Origin: Mycolicibacterium moriokaense
Lineage (GTDB): Bacteria; Actinomycetota; Actinomycetes; Mycobacteriales; Mycobacteriaceae
NCBI RefSeq assembly: GCF_003347205.1
Contig: NZ_QQBJ01000015.1
Span: 1-64,000 of the forward strand
DNA: 64,000 bases
Direction of reading: 5' to 3'
A program made the position numbers and the translations under genes. The notes beneath the pieces are model-generated. The model did no database searches. It saw only the letters and a program-made list of their open reading frames with translations, and was not told where the DNA came from. Positions 1-8,781 of the stretch are shown here, piece by piece (the stretch's first letter is position 1; each line of letters starts with the position of its first letter).

Positions 1-454
1 GCGTAAAGCCCGCGGGGCGCCGCCACGAGCGTGCATGGTTGTGCAGACGGGCGCAGATCGCACCCAGGCGGCGAAACGACTCCATGTCCCCCGCGTCGGG
101 TGGAGCACCATCGAGCCACTCGAAGAGGACGACATTCCGCGGCTCGGGAAGCCCGTCAGCGCTTACGGACACGACGCGGCTGCCATCCCGCGCCCGTAGG
201 GGGCGCGCGGTCTCCACAACCCCTGAGCTGAGGAGCGCCTCGACCCACATGAGCTCGGACTCGATCGCCTGAACCGAGTGATAGCCGAGCCGGTGCACAC
301 GCAGCGCATAGCGCAGGCCGCTCTCGGGGTCATCAACGCGGTAGGTCGTATTCTCCGAGACGTTGATGCGATCGACGGACGAGTCCGGAGAGAGCTCGAA
401 CGCTCCGATGGCATTCGCGGCGAGCCTGTCGATCAAGCCCGAAGTCTGCTCCAC
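1..454 (-). CDS. Aminoglycoside phosphotransferase-family kinase, N-terminal part
   Basis: Minus-strand reading from about 454 to the window edge gives a continuous protein with the N-lobe pattern of the APH/homoserine-kinase-II family: a strand with NVSENTTYRV, then the lysine-strand equivalent RYALRVHR, a helix with ESELMWVEAL, and the hinge-like VVLFEWLDG. Family members phosphorylate small hydroxyl or amino substrates with ATP; the substrate cannot be told. The catalytic loop lies beyond the left edge, so this is a partial gene. A GTG at 454 with GGAGGAG just upstream is the preferred start; GTG at 485 is an alternative. No cluster operator was found in front of it, so it may not belong to the regulon to its right. 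Confidence 0.6.
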   Translation of the reverse strand, partial: MEQTSGLIDRLAANAIGAFELSPDSSVDRINVSENTTYRVDDPESGLRYALRVHRLGYHSVQAIESELMWVEALLSSGVVETARPLRARDGSRVVSVSADGLPEPRNVVLFEWLDGAPPDAGDMESFRRLGAICARLHNHARSWRRPAGFT

Positions 455-896
455 CCTCTCCGCTCCTCCGAACTCAACGCCCACGAGCGACGGGGCTACG
501 TACTCCCTGCTCGACCGGGCAATCGTACGTCGACGGCCCGCTTGTTCGGCTGTTTCGAGACCAGACGCTGGGCCAGAACGAGCAGGATTCGCCCGTTGGA
601 GACTCGCCCAGCTGAGGTCGTATCAAACGCATCAAAAGTCGCGCTATACCCACGTGTCGATTTCCCGCTACGGCCACCCGCGTTGCCTCAATAAGACGGG
701 TCTCGTCCGGCGTCCAAAAATGTCTCAAGTGAATCTATGTTCGTGTCGACGGCGATTGCGGCGATCGCGTGATCCTTGAAGATCAGCGCGGTGCGGCTCA
801 ACCGATGTTCAATGCGCCTGAGCGGCATGCCATCGCTCGGCGGCGAGGCGTGCACCCAGACGATACGGTGCGCTGACCTCGGTAGGTCAGGGTCCG
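455..896. other. Region without a convincing full gene
   Basis: No complete gene is convincing here. On the minus strand, about 688 to 815, one frame encodes a protein-like tail (RRIEHRLSRTALIFKDHAIA, then NIDSLETFLDA) ending in a stop near 688. Upstream of it the frame runs into the end of the SnoaL-like gene and loses coding character. This could be a remnant of a decayed gene or a short protein using a non-ATG start. I do not recognise the family. Confidence 0.3.
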
Positions 897-1460
897 CTAC
901 CAACGGGCAGGAGCCGGCGTATCCATGGACAACGGTCGCTCGTAGGACAAATCGCTGTGATCGCGCGTGCCGACGAGGTAGCCCTGTTCGGTGAAGGACG
1001 GCACCTGCAGCACTCGAGCGTCTGCGACGAACATACCTTCCACCGTGGAGCGGCGAACGGCGATGCGCCACTGGTCATCTCTGCGCTCGAGTCGGTCGAT
1101 GTAGCGGCCTGTGATGAACTGGGCGCTTTTGCCGTCGACGCCGATCAGAACCACGATCACGTAACTCTCGGCATGTGCAGTGTCGCCAACGATCTCACAG
1201 GAGTGAGTCGTGATGTTGTGCAGGTGGACTTTGGAGGTCGCAGCGTGCGCCGAGTTCGCCCAAGCACCGTATTCAGGGCCCGCGTTGATGCTGTAGCCGT
1301 GCTCATCGACTCCGTCGGGGTGATAAGCGGAAGTAATCAGGTCGACATCGTGACGGTCGCATCCGCGGGCGTGCCGTGCGATGCAATCGAGGATCGCGGT
1401 GCGGTCCATCAGATAGCGAACGTCCCTTTGCAGGGTGTCGTCATCCCTGGCGACAGTCAT
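897..1460 (-). CDS. SnoaL/NTF2-like protein
   Basis: The 187-residue protein has the ordering of the SnoaL-like NTF2 fold: an N-terminal helix (DRTAILDCIARHARGCDRHD), a loop with YHPDGVDEHG, then a strand pair with VHLHNITTHSCEIVGDTAHAES and the C-terminal RYIDRLERRDDQWRI. The HD and H residues of the helix/strand pocket are typical of SnoaL_4 cyclase/isomerase/dehydratase-like proteins of catabolic clusters. The gene diverges from the TetR gene at 1600, and a palindromic operator (1538-1553) lies between them. The substrate is unknown. It could catalyse a small step such as isomerisation or dehydration, but this is inference from neighbours. Confidence 0.75.
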   Translation of the reverse strand: MTVARDDDTLQRDVRYLMDRTAILDCIARHARGCDRHDVDLITSAYHPDGVDEHGYSINAGPEYGAWANSAHAATSKVHLHNITTHSCEIVGDTAHAESYVIVVLIGVDGKSAQFITGRYIDRLERRDDQWRIAVRRSTVEGMFVADARVLQVPSFTEQGYLVGTRDHSDLSYERPLSMDTPAPARW

Positions 1461-1537
1461 CAGTTCTCCCCATGGTCAAGTGACGCGGACTTGATTCGCA
1501 TGTCCCTCGCGCGTGCAGAAAGCGGGAACAGCAATCA

Positions 1538-1553
1538 CTGTACGAGTGTACAG
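1538..1553. promoter_or_regulatory. TetR-type operator, site 1
   Basis: CTGTACGAGTGTACAG, a 16-bp palindrome between the divergent SnoaL-like gene (start 1460) and the TetR gene (start 1600). It is one of eleven copies of CTRTACRNNYGTAYAG in the first 17 kb, which fits autoregulation and shared control of both genes. Confidence 0.8.
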
Positions 1554-1599
1554 CAGGAGCGAATGTCAGAATAGTCGCAATCGATCGAGCGAGGACACG

Positions 1600-2241
1600 A
1601 TGGCGACTTCTTCTCGGCGCGTCGGCGCCGAAACCTCCAAGACCCGTGATGTCTTGCTGAGTTGCGTCGAGAAAATGATGCTCGAAGAGGGATACGCGAG
1701 CATCAGCTACCGGACGTTGGCCGCCAAGGCCGGTGTGACTCCGAGCCTGGTGCAGTACTACTTCCCCAGCCTCGACGACATCTTCGTCGCCGCGATCCGT
1801 CGCTATTCGGAACGTAATCTCGATCTGCTGAGCAAGGCGTTGGAGATGCGCACCGAGGATCCGCTGCGGGCGCTGTGGGAGTACAGCTGGGACGAGGCCA
1901 CCAGCGCTCTGATGACCGAGTTCATGGCGTTGGGGAATCATCGCAAGTCCATTCGGACCGAGATCGCAGACGTGACGGAGCGTGTGCGGGCTGTGCAATT
2001 GAAGGCATTGAGGGCGAAGTTCGGCGCCAAAGCGAGGCCGGACGGTCAACTCTCGCTACCCGCGATGCTCCTGATGGTGACCGGGTTTCCGAAGTTCCTG
2101 AACCTCGAAGAGAGCATCGGCGTGAAGACGGCCCATAAAGAGGTGGTGCAAGCTTTCGAGGCATACCTCGATCGAGTCGAGCCGACGACATCCCCCAGCA
2201 AGCCCAGGGCCAGACGGCGGACTCGACAGCCGAAGCCCTAA
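1600..2241 (+). CDS. TetR-family transcriptional regulator, paralogue 1
   Basis: 213 residues. The N-terminal HTH is typical of TetR: TRDVLLSCVEKMMLEEGYAS, ISYRTLAAKAGVTPS as recognition region, then LVQYYFPSLDDIF. The C-terminal ligand domain contains EFMALGNHRKSIR, shared with the paralogue at 12611, and ends in an Arg/Lys-rich tail. The ATG at 1600 is chosen because it follows GAGCGAGGACACG and aligns with the start of the family domain; the reading frame extends upstream to 1513 but across the operator. It probably represses the cluster when no ligand is bound. Which of the two paralogues binds the repeated palindrome cannot be decided from sequence. Confidence 0.9.
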   Translation: MATSSRRVGAETSKTRDVLLSCVEKMMLEEGYASISYRTLAAKAGVTPSLVQYYFPSLDDIFVAAIRRYSERNLDLLSKALEMRTEDPLRALWEYSWDEATSALMTEFMALGNHRKSIRTEIADVTERVRAVQLKALRAKFGAKARPDGQLSLPAMLLMVTGFPKFLNLEESIGVKTAHKEVVQAFEAYLDRVEPTTSPSKPRARRRTRQPKP

Positions 2242-2299
2242 CGCGTGCTAGAGGCGCGATCGCGAGTTGGACGTCGGCGCGCTGACGAATACCCCCGGA

Positions 2300-3163
2300 C
2301 TACCGCATCACGTGCGGATACTGTGCATGCGGGTGCACGTCGAACATGTCGCGATACGACGGGGGTTGGCGGCCGTCCTCGTCGGTGATGCCGTAAGCCG
2401 ACGCGAGTTCGGCTCCAATCAGTGTCCGGCCGCTGACTGCCATCAGATCGGTGTCGTTGTACAGCTCCCAGATCACATGACCGGTGAGTTCTGGGGTCTC
2501 TGCGGTGTCGAGGATATGACCGAACTTCTCGGGCTTGCTGGCGATGATCTTCCGGACGCGCTCGGTCAGCAGCGACCCCATCCAGATTGACACTGCGGCG
2601 ATGTTGAACTCTTCGAAGTCGAAAGCCATGTCGGCGGCCATCTTGTCGACCCCTGCTTTCGGCACGCCGTAGGCAGGGCCGAAAGCGTAGTGCACCGCCC
2701 CTGACGACGACGTGAAGACCACAAGGCCCCGTTGCTGCGGAATCATGAGCGGGGCAGCGTAGACGGTCGCGACGTAGCTACTACGCAAGCCGACGCCGAG
2801 AGTGTCGATGACGTTGAGAGGTTCCTCCCAGAACTTGGTGCGTCCCATCATCTCGTCTCGAATGACCGCGGCGTTGTTGACCAAGATGTCGACTCGACCA
2901 TGATCGTGCGCCACCCGGTCAAAGAGCGCCTCGACTTGCTCGTCGTCGCCGTGATCGACACGAACGGCGATTCCTTCGCCGCCAGCCGCCGTCACAGCTG
3001 CAGCGGCTTCCTCAATCGTCCCCGCGGATCCGGATCCGTCACTCTGAGTGCTGCGACCGGTGACGTACACCGCGGCGCCGTGGCCGCCGAGCGCCCGGGC
3101 GATACCGAATCCGGCGCCCCGGCTCGCACCGGTGACGACGGCGACTGGCCTGCTGTTCGACAT
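2300..3163 (-). CDS. Short-chain dehydrogenase/reductase
   Basis: 287 residues, a classical SDR that reduces or oxidises an alcohol/ketone with NAD(P). The Rossmann motif TGASRGAGFG is at residues 13-22, then VDILVNNAA, the catalytic serine in TSSSGA and the YGVPK version of YxxxK. The C-terminal extension, including ELYNDTDLMAVSGRTLIGAE, resembles the DHRS1-like branch. It is the last gene of a probable three-gene operon (4770 to 2300) behind the operator at 4795. It lies 54 bp downstream of the SDR at 3218-3991. The substrate is not inferable. Confidence 0.88.
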   Translation of the reverse strand: MSNSRPVAVVTGASRGAGFGIARALGGHGAAVYVTGRSTQSDGSGSAGTIEEAAAAVTAAGGEGIAVRVDHGDDEQVEALFDRVAHDHGRVDILVNNAAVIRDEMMGRTKFWEEPLNVIDTLGVGLRSSYVATVYAAPLMIPQQRGLVVFTSSSGAVHYAFGPAYGVPKAGVDKMAADMAFDFEEFNIAAVSIWMGSLLTERVRKIIASKPEKFGHILDTAETPELTGHVIWELYNDTDLMAVSGRTLIGAELASAYGITDEDGRQPPSYRDMFDVHPHAQYPHVMR

Positions 3164-3217
3164 TCGTGTCCTTCTGTCGTGCTCCTCGGAGTGACTTTCA
3201 TGCGCGTGCGGGTTTGG

Positions 3218-3991
3218 TCAGATGATGGCGCCACCGTTCACGCCGATGACCTGGCCGGTGACGTAACCCGCCGCCTCTGAACACAGAAACGAGCACATAG
3301 CGGCCACATCGTCGCCGGTACCGAGTCGTCCGGCAGGGATGGCCTTCACCAGGTACTCGGCTGGGGGCAACTTTCCTTCCGACTGCTGTGAACGCAGTAA
3401 TGGCGTGTCGATGACGAACGGCGGGACCGAGTTGGCGGTGATTCCCTTCGCGGCGTAATCGAGCGCGATGGTCTTCGTCAGTGCGATCACGCCGCCCTTC
3501 GTGGCCGAATAGTGCCCCTGCCCCGATGCGCCCTTCTGACCCGCCGCGGAGGAGATGGTGACGATTCGGCCCCACCGGGAAGCCACCATGTCGGTCAACG
3601 CCGACCGCAAGCACAAAAAGGTACCGGTGAGGTTCACCGCGAGATAGCGATTCCATTCATCCAGAGTGATCTTGTCGAATCGCGTGAAGCCGGCGACAGC
3701 AGCGCTGGTGACGAGGATTCCCACGGGGCCAAACGTTTCGCGGACCGCTTCGAAAGCGGACTCGACATCGGCTTCTTGGGACACATCGACCTCGACGGCC
3801 AGCCCTTGCCCACCCTGTGCCCGCAGGGCGGATGCCACTCTCTCGGCGGCTTCGGCGTTGAGATCCAAGACCGCAACCCGGTGACCATCGCGGGCCAAGG
3901 CCGCCGAGATCGCCTCGCCGACTCCCGATCCGCCGCCCGTCACGACGGCTACCCGACTCTCGCCACGAGAGCTCATGAGCTGAGGTTTCAT
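3218..3991 (-). CDS. FabG-like short-chain dehydrogenase
   Basis: 257 residues. TGGGSGVGE cofactor motif, NAG-equivalent region replaced by VTSAAVAG, catalytic SSAAGQKG and YSATK, and a C-terminus ending VTGQVIGVNGG as in 3-oxoacyl-ACP reductase-like SDRs. The ATG at 3991 overlaps the stop of the upstream SDR by four bases (ATGA), which argues for translational coupling and against the longer frame that runs through the upstream gene. Close in sequence to the SDR at 6488-7255 (same SSAAGQ and C-terminal VNGG), so the two are probably paralogues within the cluster. Confidence 0.9.
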   Translation of the reverse strand: MKPQLMSSRGESRVAVVTGGGSGVGEAISAALARDGHRVAVLDLNAEAAERVASALRAQGGQGLAVEVDVSQEADVESAFEAVRETFGPVGILVTSAAVAGFTRFDKITLDEWNRYLAVNLTGTFLCLRSALTDMVASRWGRIVTISSAAGQKGASGQGHYSATKGGVIALTKTIALDYAAKGITANSVPPFVIDTPLLRSQQSEGKLPPAEYLVKAIPAGRLGTGDDVAAMCSFLCSEAAGYVTGQVIGVNGGAII

Positions 3992-4770
3992 ATGCCGGCC
4001 GGCCCGGGAGCGCCGTGCATGTACAGCGTCTGACCCGAGCAGAAACTCGATGCGTCGGATGCGAAAAACAGTACGCCGTAGCCAATTTCGTCCGGCTCGC
4101 CGAGACGGCCCAGTCCGTTCGACATGGCGATCGCCTCGGGGTCGAGTCCGTATCTGGCCGCATCGTCGGTCAGCGTCGCCGCGCGCACCGCACCGACCGC
4201 GATCGAGTTGACGCGTATTCCCTTCTTCGCCCACGCTGCCGCCATCGAACCGGTCAGATTGTTCACTGCCGCCTTGGCGGCCCCATATGGCGCCGCCTGC
4301 GGCATCGCCAGCAGGCTGGCGCCGGACGAGATGTTGACAATCGCGCCCTTCTCCTGGGCGAACATCGGCTTGGCAACGGCCTTCGACAGATGCCAAACGG
4401 CGTTGAAATTCAGGGCAAGCGTCCGCTCGAAGTCATCGTCGGGCCATTTCAGAATCGACTTGGTCTCAGCTCCCCCAGCGCAATTCACGAGAATGTCCAC
4501 TCTTCCGAACTCGGCCAGGGTGGCCTCGACCAACTGTCGACAGCCTTCGGCGCTGGTCACGTCCGTCGGCACCGCAAGGCTGCGGCGGCCCAACGCGGTG
4601 ATCTCTCTCGCGGTTGCGTCGAGGGGATCAGGACGTCTGCCTGCGAGGACCACGTCCGCACCGTGTTCGGCGAGGACCAAGGCCGAGCCTCTCCCGATGC
4701 CCGTGCCACCACCGGTGACGAGTGCGACGCGTCCATCCAGACGGAACCGGTCAGACACGTAGTCCTCCAA
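3988..4770 (-). CDS. Short-chain dehydrogenase/reductase
   Basis: 260 residues with TGGGTGIGRG, VDILVNCAGG, NISSGASLL and the active-site YGAAK. First gene of the operon that continues into 3218-3991 and 2300-3163. The operator at 4795-4810 is only 24 bp upstream of the start, a position suited to repression. The C-terminus (CSGQTLYMHGAPG) lacks the usual VDGG turn but is otherwise canonical. It probably acts on a cluster intermediate; the exact alcohol/ketone is unknown. Confidence 0.9.
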   Translation of the reverse strand: MEDYVSDRFRLDGRVALVTGGGTGIGRGSALVLAEHGADVVLAGRRPDPLDATAREITALGRRSLAVPTDVTSAEGCRQLVEATLAEFGRVDILVNCAGGAETKSILKWPDDDFERTLALNFNAVWHLSKAVAKPMFAQEKGAIVNISSGASLLAMPQAAPYGAAKAAVNNLTGSMAAAWAKKGIRVNSIAVGAVRAATLTDDAARYGLDPEAIAMSNGLGRLGEPDEIGYGVLFFASDASSFCSGQTLYMHGAPGPAGI

Positions 4771-4794
4771 TCTCGCCCCGGGGGGCGCCTAACC

Positions 4795-4810
4795 CTATAC
4801 GACTGTACAG
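4795..4810. promoter_or_regulatory. TetR-type operator, site 2
   Basis: CTATACGACTGTACAG just upstream of the SDR operon starting at 4770. A degenerate half-site (CTCGTATAG) follows about 15 bp further away. Confidence 0.8.
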
Positions 4811-4915
4811 CATGCCCATGCGCTCGTATAGTCCGTAACAGCGATACCGACGTGCAGCGAATACGGCTGTCAGATCGGGTGGCCGACGATCCCGAAGAGC
4901 TTGGAGTACAGCGGT

Positions 4916-5695
4916 TTATGCGCTGATCCACGCACCGCCGTCAGCGTGCAGATTCTGCCCCGTTATCCAATGGCTGTCGTCGGAAGCCAGGAACACAAAT
5001 ACCGGCGAGACATCGTTATACGGGTCGCCGATCTTCTTGAAAGGGTTTTCCTTGAACGCAGCGCGGGCCCACTCCTGGACCTCAGGGCTCCGCTTGTGGA
5101 GTTGAGTGTCGACGTTGTCCGTCCATCCCCCCGGGCTGACGGTGTTCACACGGATGTTGTATTCACCCCACTCCCGAGCGACCACCCGCGACAAACCTCG
5201 AATGCCTTCCTTGGCAGCCGCGTAGGCGGCATGGAAGGGAGTGCCTTCGATGCCGCCCTTCGACGACGTGTTGATGATCGAAGCACCTGCGCCCGGCTTG
5301 TCCCTCAGGTACGGGAAGCACAACTTCATCATGTGCCAGCTGGCATAAAGCGACGTATGCAACTCGATATCGAGATCCTCGACGCTGAAATCCAGGAACG
5401 GTCGAAGGTCGGTGATCCGGTGGGCGTTGTTGAGCAGCACGTCCACTGTGCCGAAGTGCTTCACTGCCTCGTCGACGAAACGCTCGAGATCGTCATAGCG
5501 CCCGACATCGCAGCGAAGCGCGACGACGTCGACATCGTTCGCCTCGCAGAGACGCTTAGTCTCCTGCAGCTTCTCTTCCTGGATGTCGCATATGGCCAGG
5601 TTTGCCCCTTCACCCGCGAAGCGGATGGCGTGCTGCTTACCCAGCCCACTCGCGCACCCCGTAATGACGGCTACTTTCCCGTCCAGCTTGCCCAT
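4916..5695 (-). CDS. Short-chain dehydrogenase/reductase
   Basis: 259 residues. TGCASGLGK nucleotide-binding motif, an acidic residue (CDIQ) at the end of strand 2 that suggests NAD rather than NADP preference, VDVLLNNAH, catalytic TSSKGG and YAAAK, and ITGQNLHADGGAW at the end. It is the last gene of the leftward unit that begins with the P450 at 8601. About 120 bp separate it from the SnoaL-like gene upstream, and no cluster operator lies in that gap. Confidence 0.9.
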   Translation of the reverse strand: MGKLDGKVAVITGCASGLGKQHAIRFAGEGANLAICDIQEEKLQETKRLCEANDVDVVALRCDVGRYDDLERFVDEAVKHFGTVDVLLNNAHRITDLRPFLDFSVEDLDIELHTSLYASWHMMKLCFPYLRDKPGAGASIINTSSKGGIEGTPFHAAYAAAKEGIRGLSRVVAREWGEYNIRVNTVSPGGWTDNVDTQLHKRSPEVQEWARAAFKENPFKKIGDPYNDVSPVFVFLASDDSHWITGQNLHADGGAWISA

Positions 5696-5818
5696 TGCGA
5701 TGTCTCCTCAAAGATGAGTGGGATGCGACCAAAATTGTTCGCGTGTCGAAAATCTCGGCCACTGGGCCTCGGCCGCCGGTCAGTGACCAACGAGGTTCGG
5801 TCGAGGTCCCAACGGCCC

Positions 5819-6214
5819 TCACCCGGCCGGTGGCGGCGACTGTAGATAGACATCGAGGCGGCGGACCTTGCCATCCTCGTTGAATTCGAACACGTTCATC
5901 GAGTTCACGATGAGCCAGTCGTCGCCGTAGAGGTGGCGCTCTTCGACCTCGAAGTAGACGCGCGCCGGGAGCTCGCATACGCGCCGAACCGTTGTCTCAA
6001 AGGATTTGACCCCCTGCGCCCATCCGTTCACCATCTCGGCGTACTGCGGCCAGTCCTGCTCGTCGAGGAACGGGCCCACTCGGTGGAACTCGTCGATAGC
6101 GAGAAACTCCCCCAACGGGGCCCAGTCTTCAGGCGACTCGACTTCGGGTACCAGCCTGCACACGGTGTCCTGGTATTCGATGACCTTTTTGGCCAAGGGT
6201 CCGTAACCGTCCAT
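5819..6214 (-). CDS. SnoaL-like (NTF2-fold) protein
   Basis: 131 residues counted from the ATG at 6214, which has GAAGG upstream; an ATG at 6241 is possible. The pattern is a nuclear-transport-factor-2/limonene-epoxide-hydrolase-like fold: EDWAPLGEFLAIDEFHRVGPF, then ETTVRRVCELPARVYFEVEERH and MNVFEFNEDGKVRRLDVYL. Proteins of this kind in catabolic clusters act as epoxide hydrolases, isomerases or dehydratases. It sits between the ferredoxin remnant and an SDR in the P450-led unit. Confidence 0.75.
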   Translation of the reverse strand: MDGYGPLAKKVIEYQDTVCRLVPEVESPEDWAPLGEFLAIDEFHRVGPFLDEQDWPQYAEMVNGWAQGVKSFETTVRRVCELPARVYFEVEERHLYGDDWLIVNSMNVFEFNEDGKVRRLDVYLQSPPPAG

Positions 6215-6289
6215 TGCTGACCTTCTTTCGCTTATTGTCACTGGGCAACCGGCGTCGGTACCGGTACCACGTTGGCTGATCGGCCTGTC

Positions 6290-6478
6290 TCAGATCACGG
6301 TGATGGCTTGACGCGGGCACAAGGCGGCGGCTGCCTGAACGTCGCCGCGACGCTATTCACCCGGAAGCCGCTCGGTAACCGTCACGATGTCTCCCTCGTC
6401 GAGATCGACGATCTCGGAGAACAATTCGGTGCAGAGAAGGTGGCCTTCGCGCAGGCGTGGGTCGACGCGGACCGTCAT
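6290..6478 (-). pseudogene. P450-type ferredoxin interrupted by an in-frame TAG
   Basis: Minus-strand reading from the ATG at 6478 to the TGA at 6290 gives 62 codons matching the small 3Fe-4S ferredoxins that serve actinobacterial P450s: an N-terminal VRVDPRLREGHLLC block, an acidic middle (IVDLDEGDIV) and the closing ALCPRQAITVI. Codon 42, after RLPGE, is TAG; the frame is otherwise intact on both sides. The usual first cluster cysteine is also replaced (REGH instead of CxGH), as in some mycobacterial ferredoxins. The gene lies 9 bp downstream of an SDR and in the same unit as the P450, where a redox partner is expected. It is either a pseudogene, a readthrough case or a sequence error. Confidence 0.7.
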
Positions 6479-6487
6479 GGCTCGTGG

Positions 6488-7255
6488 TCACATGTAGATC
6501 CCGCCATTGACGTTGATCTGCTGGCCGGTGATGTAGCCGGCCTCCTCGGAGCACAGGAACTCGCATGCCGCGGCGACATCCTCACTGGTGCCGACGCGTT
6601 TGAGCGGCAACATCGCGCCGATGTCGTCGAGGCTGGCCGGTAGCGTGCCGTCGGCCTCGGCAGCACGGGCCATCGGCGTGTCGACGAGTGCCGGCGGAAT
6701 TGTGTTGACGGTGATGCCGTTGCCGGCGAATTCCGCGGCCAGCGCCCTCGTCAGCGCGATCACAGCGCCTTTGGAGGCCACATAGTCGGCCTGTCCGGGC
6801 GCGGCGGCCTGGCCCGCCGCCGACGAGATCGTCACGACGCGGCCCCAGCCGCCTTCGATCATGTCGGGAATCGCAGCCTGCACACAGTTGAAGGTGCCGG
6901 TCAGATTGATTGCCAACGTGCGATTCCACTGCTCGATGCTGAGTTCGGTGAACGGTGAGTACGAGGTGATCCCGGCGCTTGTGACGGCGATGTGGATCGG
7001 ACCCAGCTCCCGGCGGGCCGCGGCGACCGCTTCCTGAACGGCCAACCGGTCGGTGACATCGACCTCGTAGCCCCGGGCGTCGAACCCCTCGTCCTGAAGC
7101 GCCGCGAGGTACTGCTTGAGCACGTCACCCTGAAGATCCAGGATCGCGACTTTGTCTCCACGTCGTGCCAGCCGTCTGCTGATGGCCGCGCCGATTCCGG
7201 ACGCTCCGCCGGAGACCACGGCAACTCTGCTCATGGGTTTTCTGCTCTCTGTCAT
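6488..7255 (-). CDS. FabG-like short-chain dehydrogenase
   Basis: 255 residues. SGGASGIGA cofactor motif, VTSAGITSY in place of the usual NNAG, catalytic SSAAGQA and YVASK, and the C-terminus ITGQQINVNGG. Start at 7255 lies 8 bp after the P450 stop, so the two are co-transcribed; the internal ATG at 7234 is an alternative. It resembles the SDR at 3218-3991 over its whole length. It may oxidise the hydroxyl introduced by the P450, which is inference from order alone. Confidence 0.9.
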   Translation of the reverse strand: MTESRKPMSRVAVVSGGASGIGAAISRRLARRGDKVAILDLQGDVLKQYLAALQDEGFDARGYEVDVTDRLAVQEAVAAARRELGPIHIAVTSAGITSYSPFTELSIEQWNRTLAINLTGTFNCVQAAIPDMIEGGWGRVVTISSAAGQAAAPGQADYVASKGAVIALTRALAAEFAGNGITVNTIPPALVDTPMARAAEADGTLPASLDDIGAMLPLKRVGTSEDVAAACEFLCSEEAGYITGQQINVNGGIYM

Positions 7256-7263
7256 AAGCGGTT

Positions 7264-8601
7264 TCAGCCGACGGGCGTGAGCACGAGGTGCAGGTTGCTC
7301 AGTCCACGGATGATGAAGGTGGGGTCGTAGTCGAAATGGCGCTGGTCGGCAGGCCCATGCTCGGCTTCGGAAATGGAGATGTCGGTGGTCCGGTCCAGAA
7401 AACGTTCCACCGTGACCCGCCCTTCGGCACGAGCCAGCGGGCTACCGGGGCAGGAGTGTGCACCGCGGCCGAAGGCAATGTGTTCGCGCACGTTCTTGCG
7501 ATCCAGCAGACACTCGGTGGGCCGCTCGAACTTGTTTCCGTCGCGGTTGGCCGAACCTGGATGAATCATGATGGTGGTTCCCGCATCGATGCCCACGCCG
7601 CCGAGCGTGGTGGCGACCTTGGTCAGCCGAAAATCACTCATCGTCGGGCTTTCCAGCCGCAGCACTTCCTCGATGAACAACGGGATGAGCTTGCGATCGT
7701 CCCGCAGCCGTTGCTGAATCTCCTTGTCCTCAGCGATGTATCGCAGTGCGGCGCCCAGCATGCGGGCCGAGGTGTCCTGACCCGCACCGAAGAGGAAGGT
7801 GGCCGTACGCACGATCGCGTCGACTTCGGGCAACGATCCGTCTTCATACGTGGCAGTGGCCAACTGCGTCAGGATGTCCTCCTGCGGATTGGCGCGGCGG
7901 TCTTCGACGTACTCGCCGAACTTCTGGTAGAGGAACTCCAGCGGATTGACCGGGAGAGTCTCCTCCTCGCCAACGACACTGATGGTGCTGCCGGCCAGCA
8001 CCTGCTGAACCTCCGGGCGGTCTTCCTCGGGCACACCGAGCAGATCGGCGATCGCCCAGGTGGTGAAGGGCTTGCCGTACTCGTGCACGACTTCGCACCG
8101 GCCGGTGCCGATGAAGGAGTCGATCACGCGGTCGGCGATCCCGGCTAGGGCGTCTTCGTTCTCCTTCAACCGTCGCGGGGTGAGCAGCTTGCGCAGCAAG
8201 CCGCGCTGCGCCTCGTGATCCTCCCCGTCCATCGTCACCATGAACTCACTGAACGGCCACTGGTCTCGGGAACTGTCGATGACGTCGGTGACATCGGTGA
8301 CGTCCGGCGATGGCGAGATCACGGGCGGGAACGGCCCACCCACCGAATTGCACGACGAGTACGTCTCGGCGTCGCGATAGACCTCGATGGCATGCTCGTA
8401 GCTGGCAACCGCGACAACGCCGGGGTGAGGCACCGGATGCACCGGGCATTGCGATCGCAAGGTGTCGAAGTATGCGTACGGGTTCGTCACCAGAGCGGTG
8501 TCTGTGAAGAAGTCCGCGGCATCGACGTCGATGGTGTCCGTTTGTGGGGCAGATGCCTGGCTCGTGGGGCTTTCAGCGCGTTCCATTGGTTGTACCTCCA
8601 T
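7264..8601 (-). CDS. Cytochrome P450
   Basis: 445 residues, a soluble bacterial class I P450 that hydroxylates a hydrophobic substrate using ferredoxin-delivered electrons. Visible signatures: I-helix FGAGQDTSAR, the ExxR motif within IEEVLRLE, and the heme-binding FGRGAHSCPGSPLAR with the proximal cysteine. It heads a leftward unit: P450, SDR, ferredoxin remnant, SnoaL-like, SDR. Two operators stand in tandem upstream (8633 and 8650). The N-terminus (about 25 residues before DVDAADFF) is unusually long and may start later. Confidence 0.93.
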   Translation of the reverse strand: MEVQPMERAESPTSQASAPQTDTIDVDAADFFTDTALVTNPYAYFDTLRSQCPVHPVPHPGVVAVASYEHAIEVYRDAETYSSCNSVGGPFPPVISPSPDVTDVTDVIDSSRDQWPFSEFMVTMDGEDHEAQRGLLRKLLTPRRLKENEDALAGIADRVIDSFIGTGRCEVVHEYGKPFTTWAIADLLGVPEEDRPEVQQVLAGSTISVVGEEETLPVNPLEFLYQKFGEYVEDRRANPQEDILTQLATATYEDGSLPEVDAIVRTATFLFGAGQDTSARMLGAALRYIAEDKEIQQRLRDDRKLIPLFIEEVLRLESPTMSDFRLTKVATTLGGVGIDAGTTIMIHPGSANRDGNKFERPTECLLDRKNVREHIAFGRGAHSCPGSPLARAEGRVTVERFLDRTTDISISEAEHGPADQRHFDYDPTFIIRGLSNLHLVLTPVG

Positions 8602-8632
8602 GTCGTGGCGCCTGACTCGTCACCTGCATCGT

Positions 8633-8648
8633 CCATACGACTGTACAG
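8633..8648. promoter_or_regulatory. TetR-type operator, site 3
   Basis: CCATACGACTGTACAG, 32 bp upstream of the P450 start; first of a tandem pair separated by one base. Confidence 0.75.
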
Positions 8649-8649
8649 C

Positions 8650-8665
8650 CTATACGTGTGTACAG
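8650..8665. promoter_or_regulatory. TetR-type operator, site 4
   Basis: CTATACGTGTGTACAG, immediately adjacent to site 3. The 17-bp centre-to-centre spacing would let two dimers bind on nearly opposite faces of the helix. Confidence 0.78.
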
Positions 8666-8781
8666 CAGAAGGGAAGGCGGGCGAGCGGATTGCAGATAGT
8701 TCGTCTCGTTGCTCAGACGCGCCGATGCATGCGTGCACGCGGGGTGAGTCGATTGCCCACCCCGCGTGCCGTGTCGATGGG

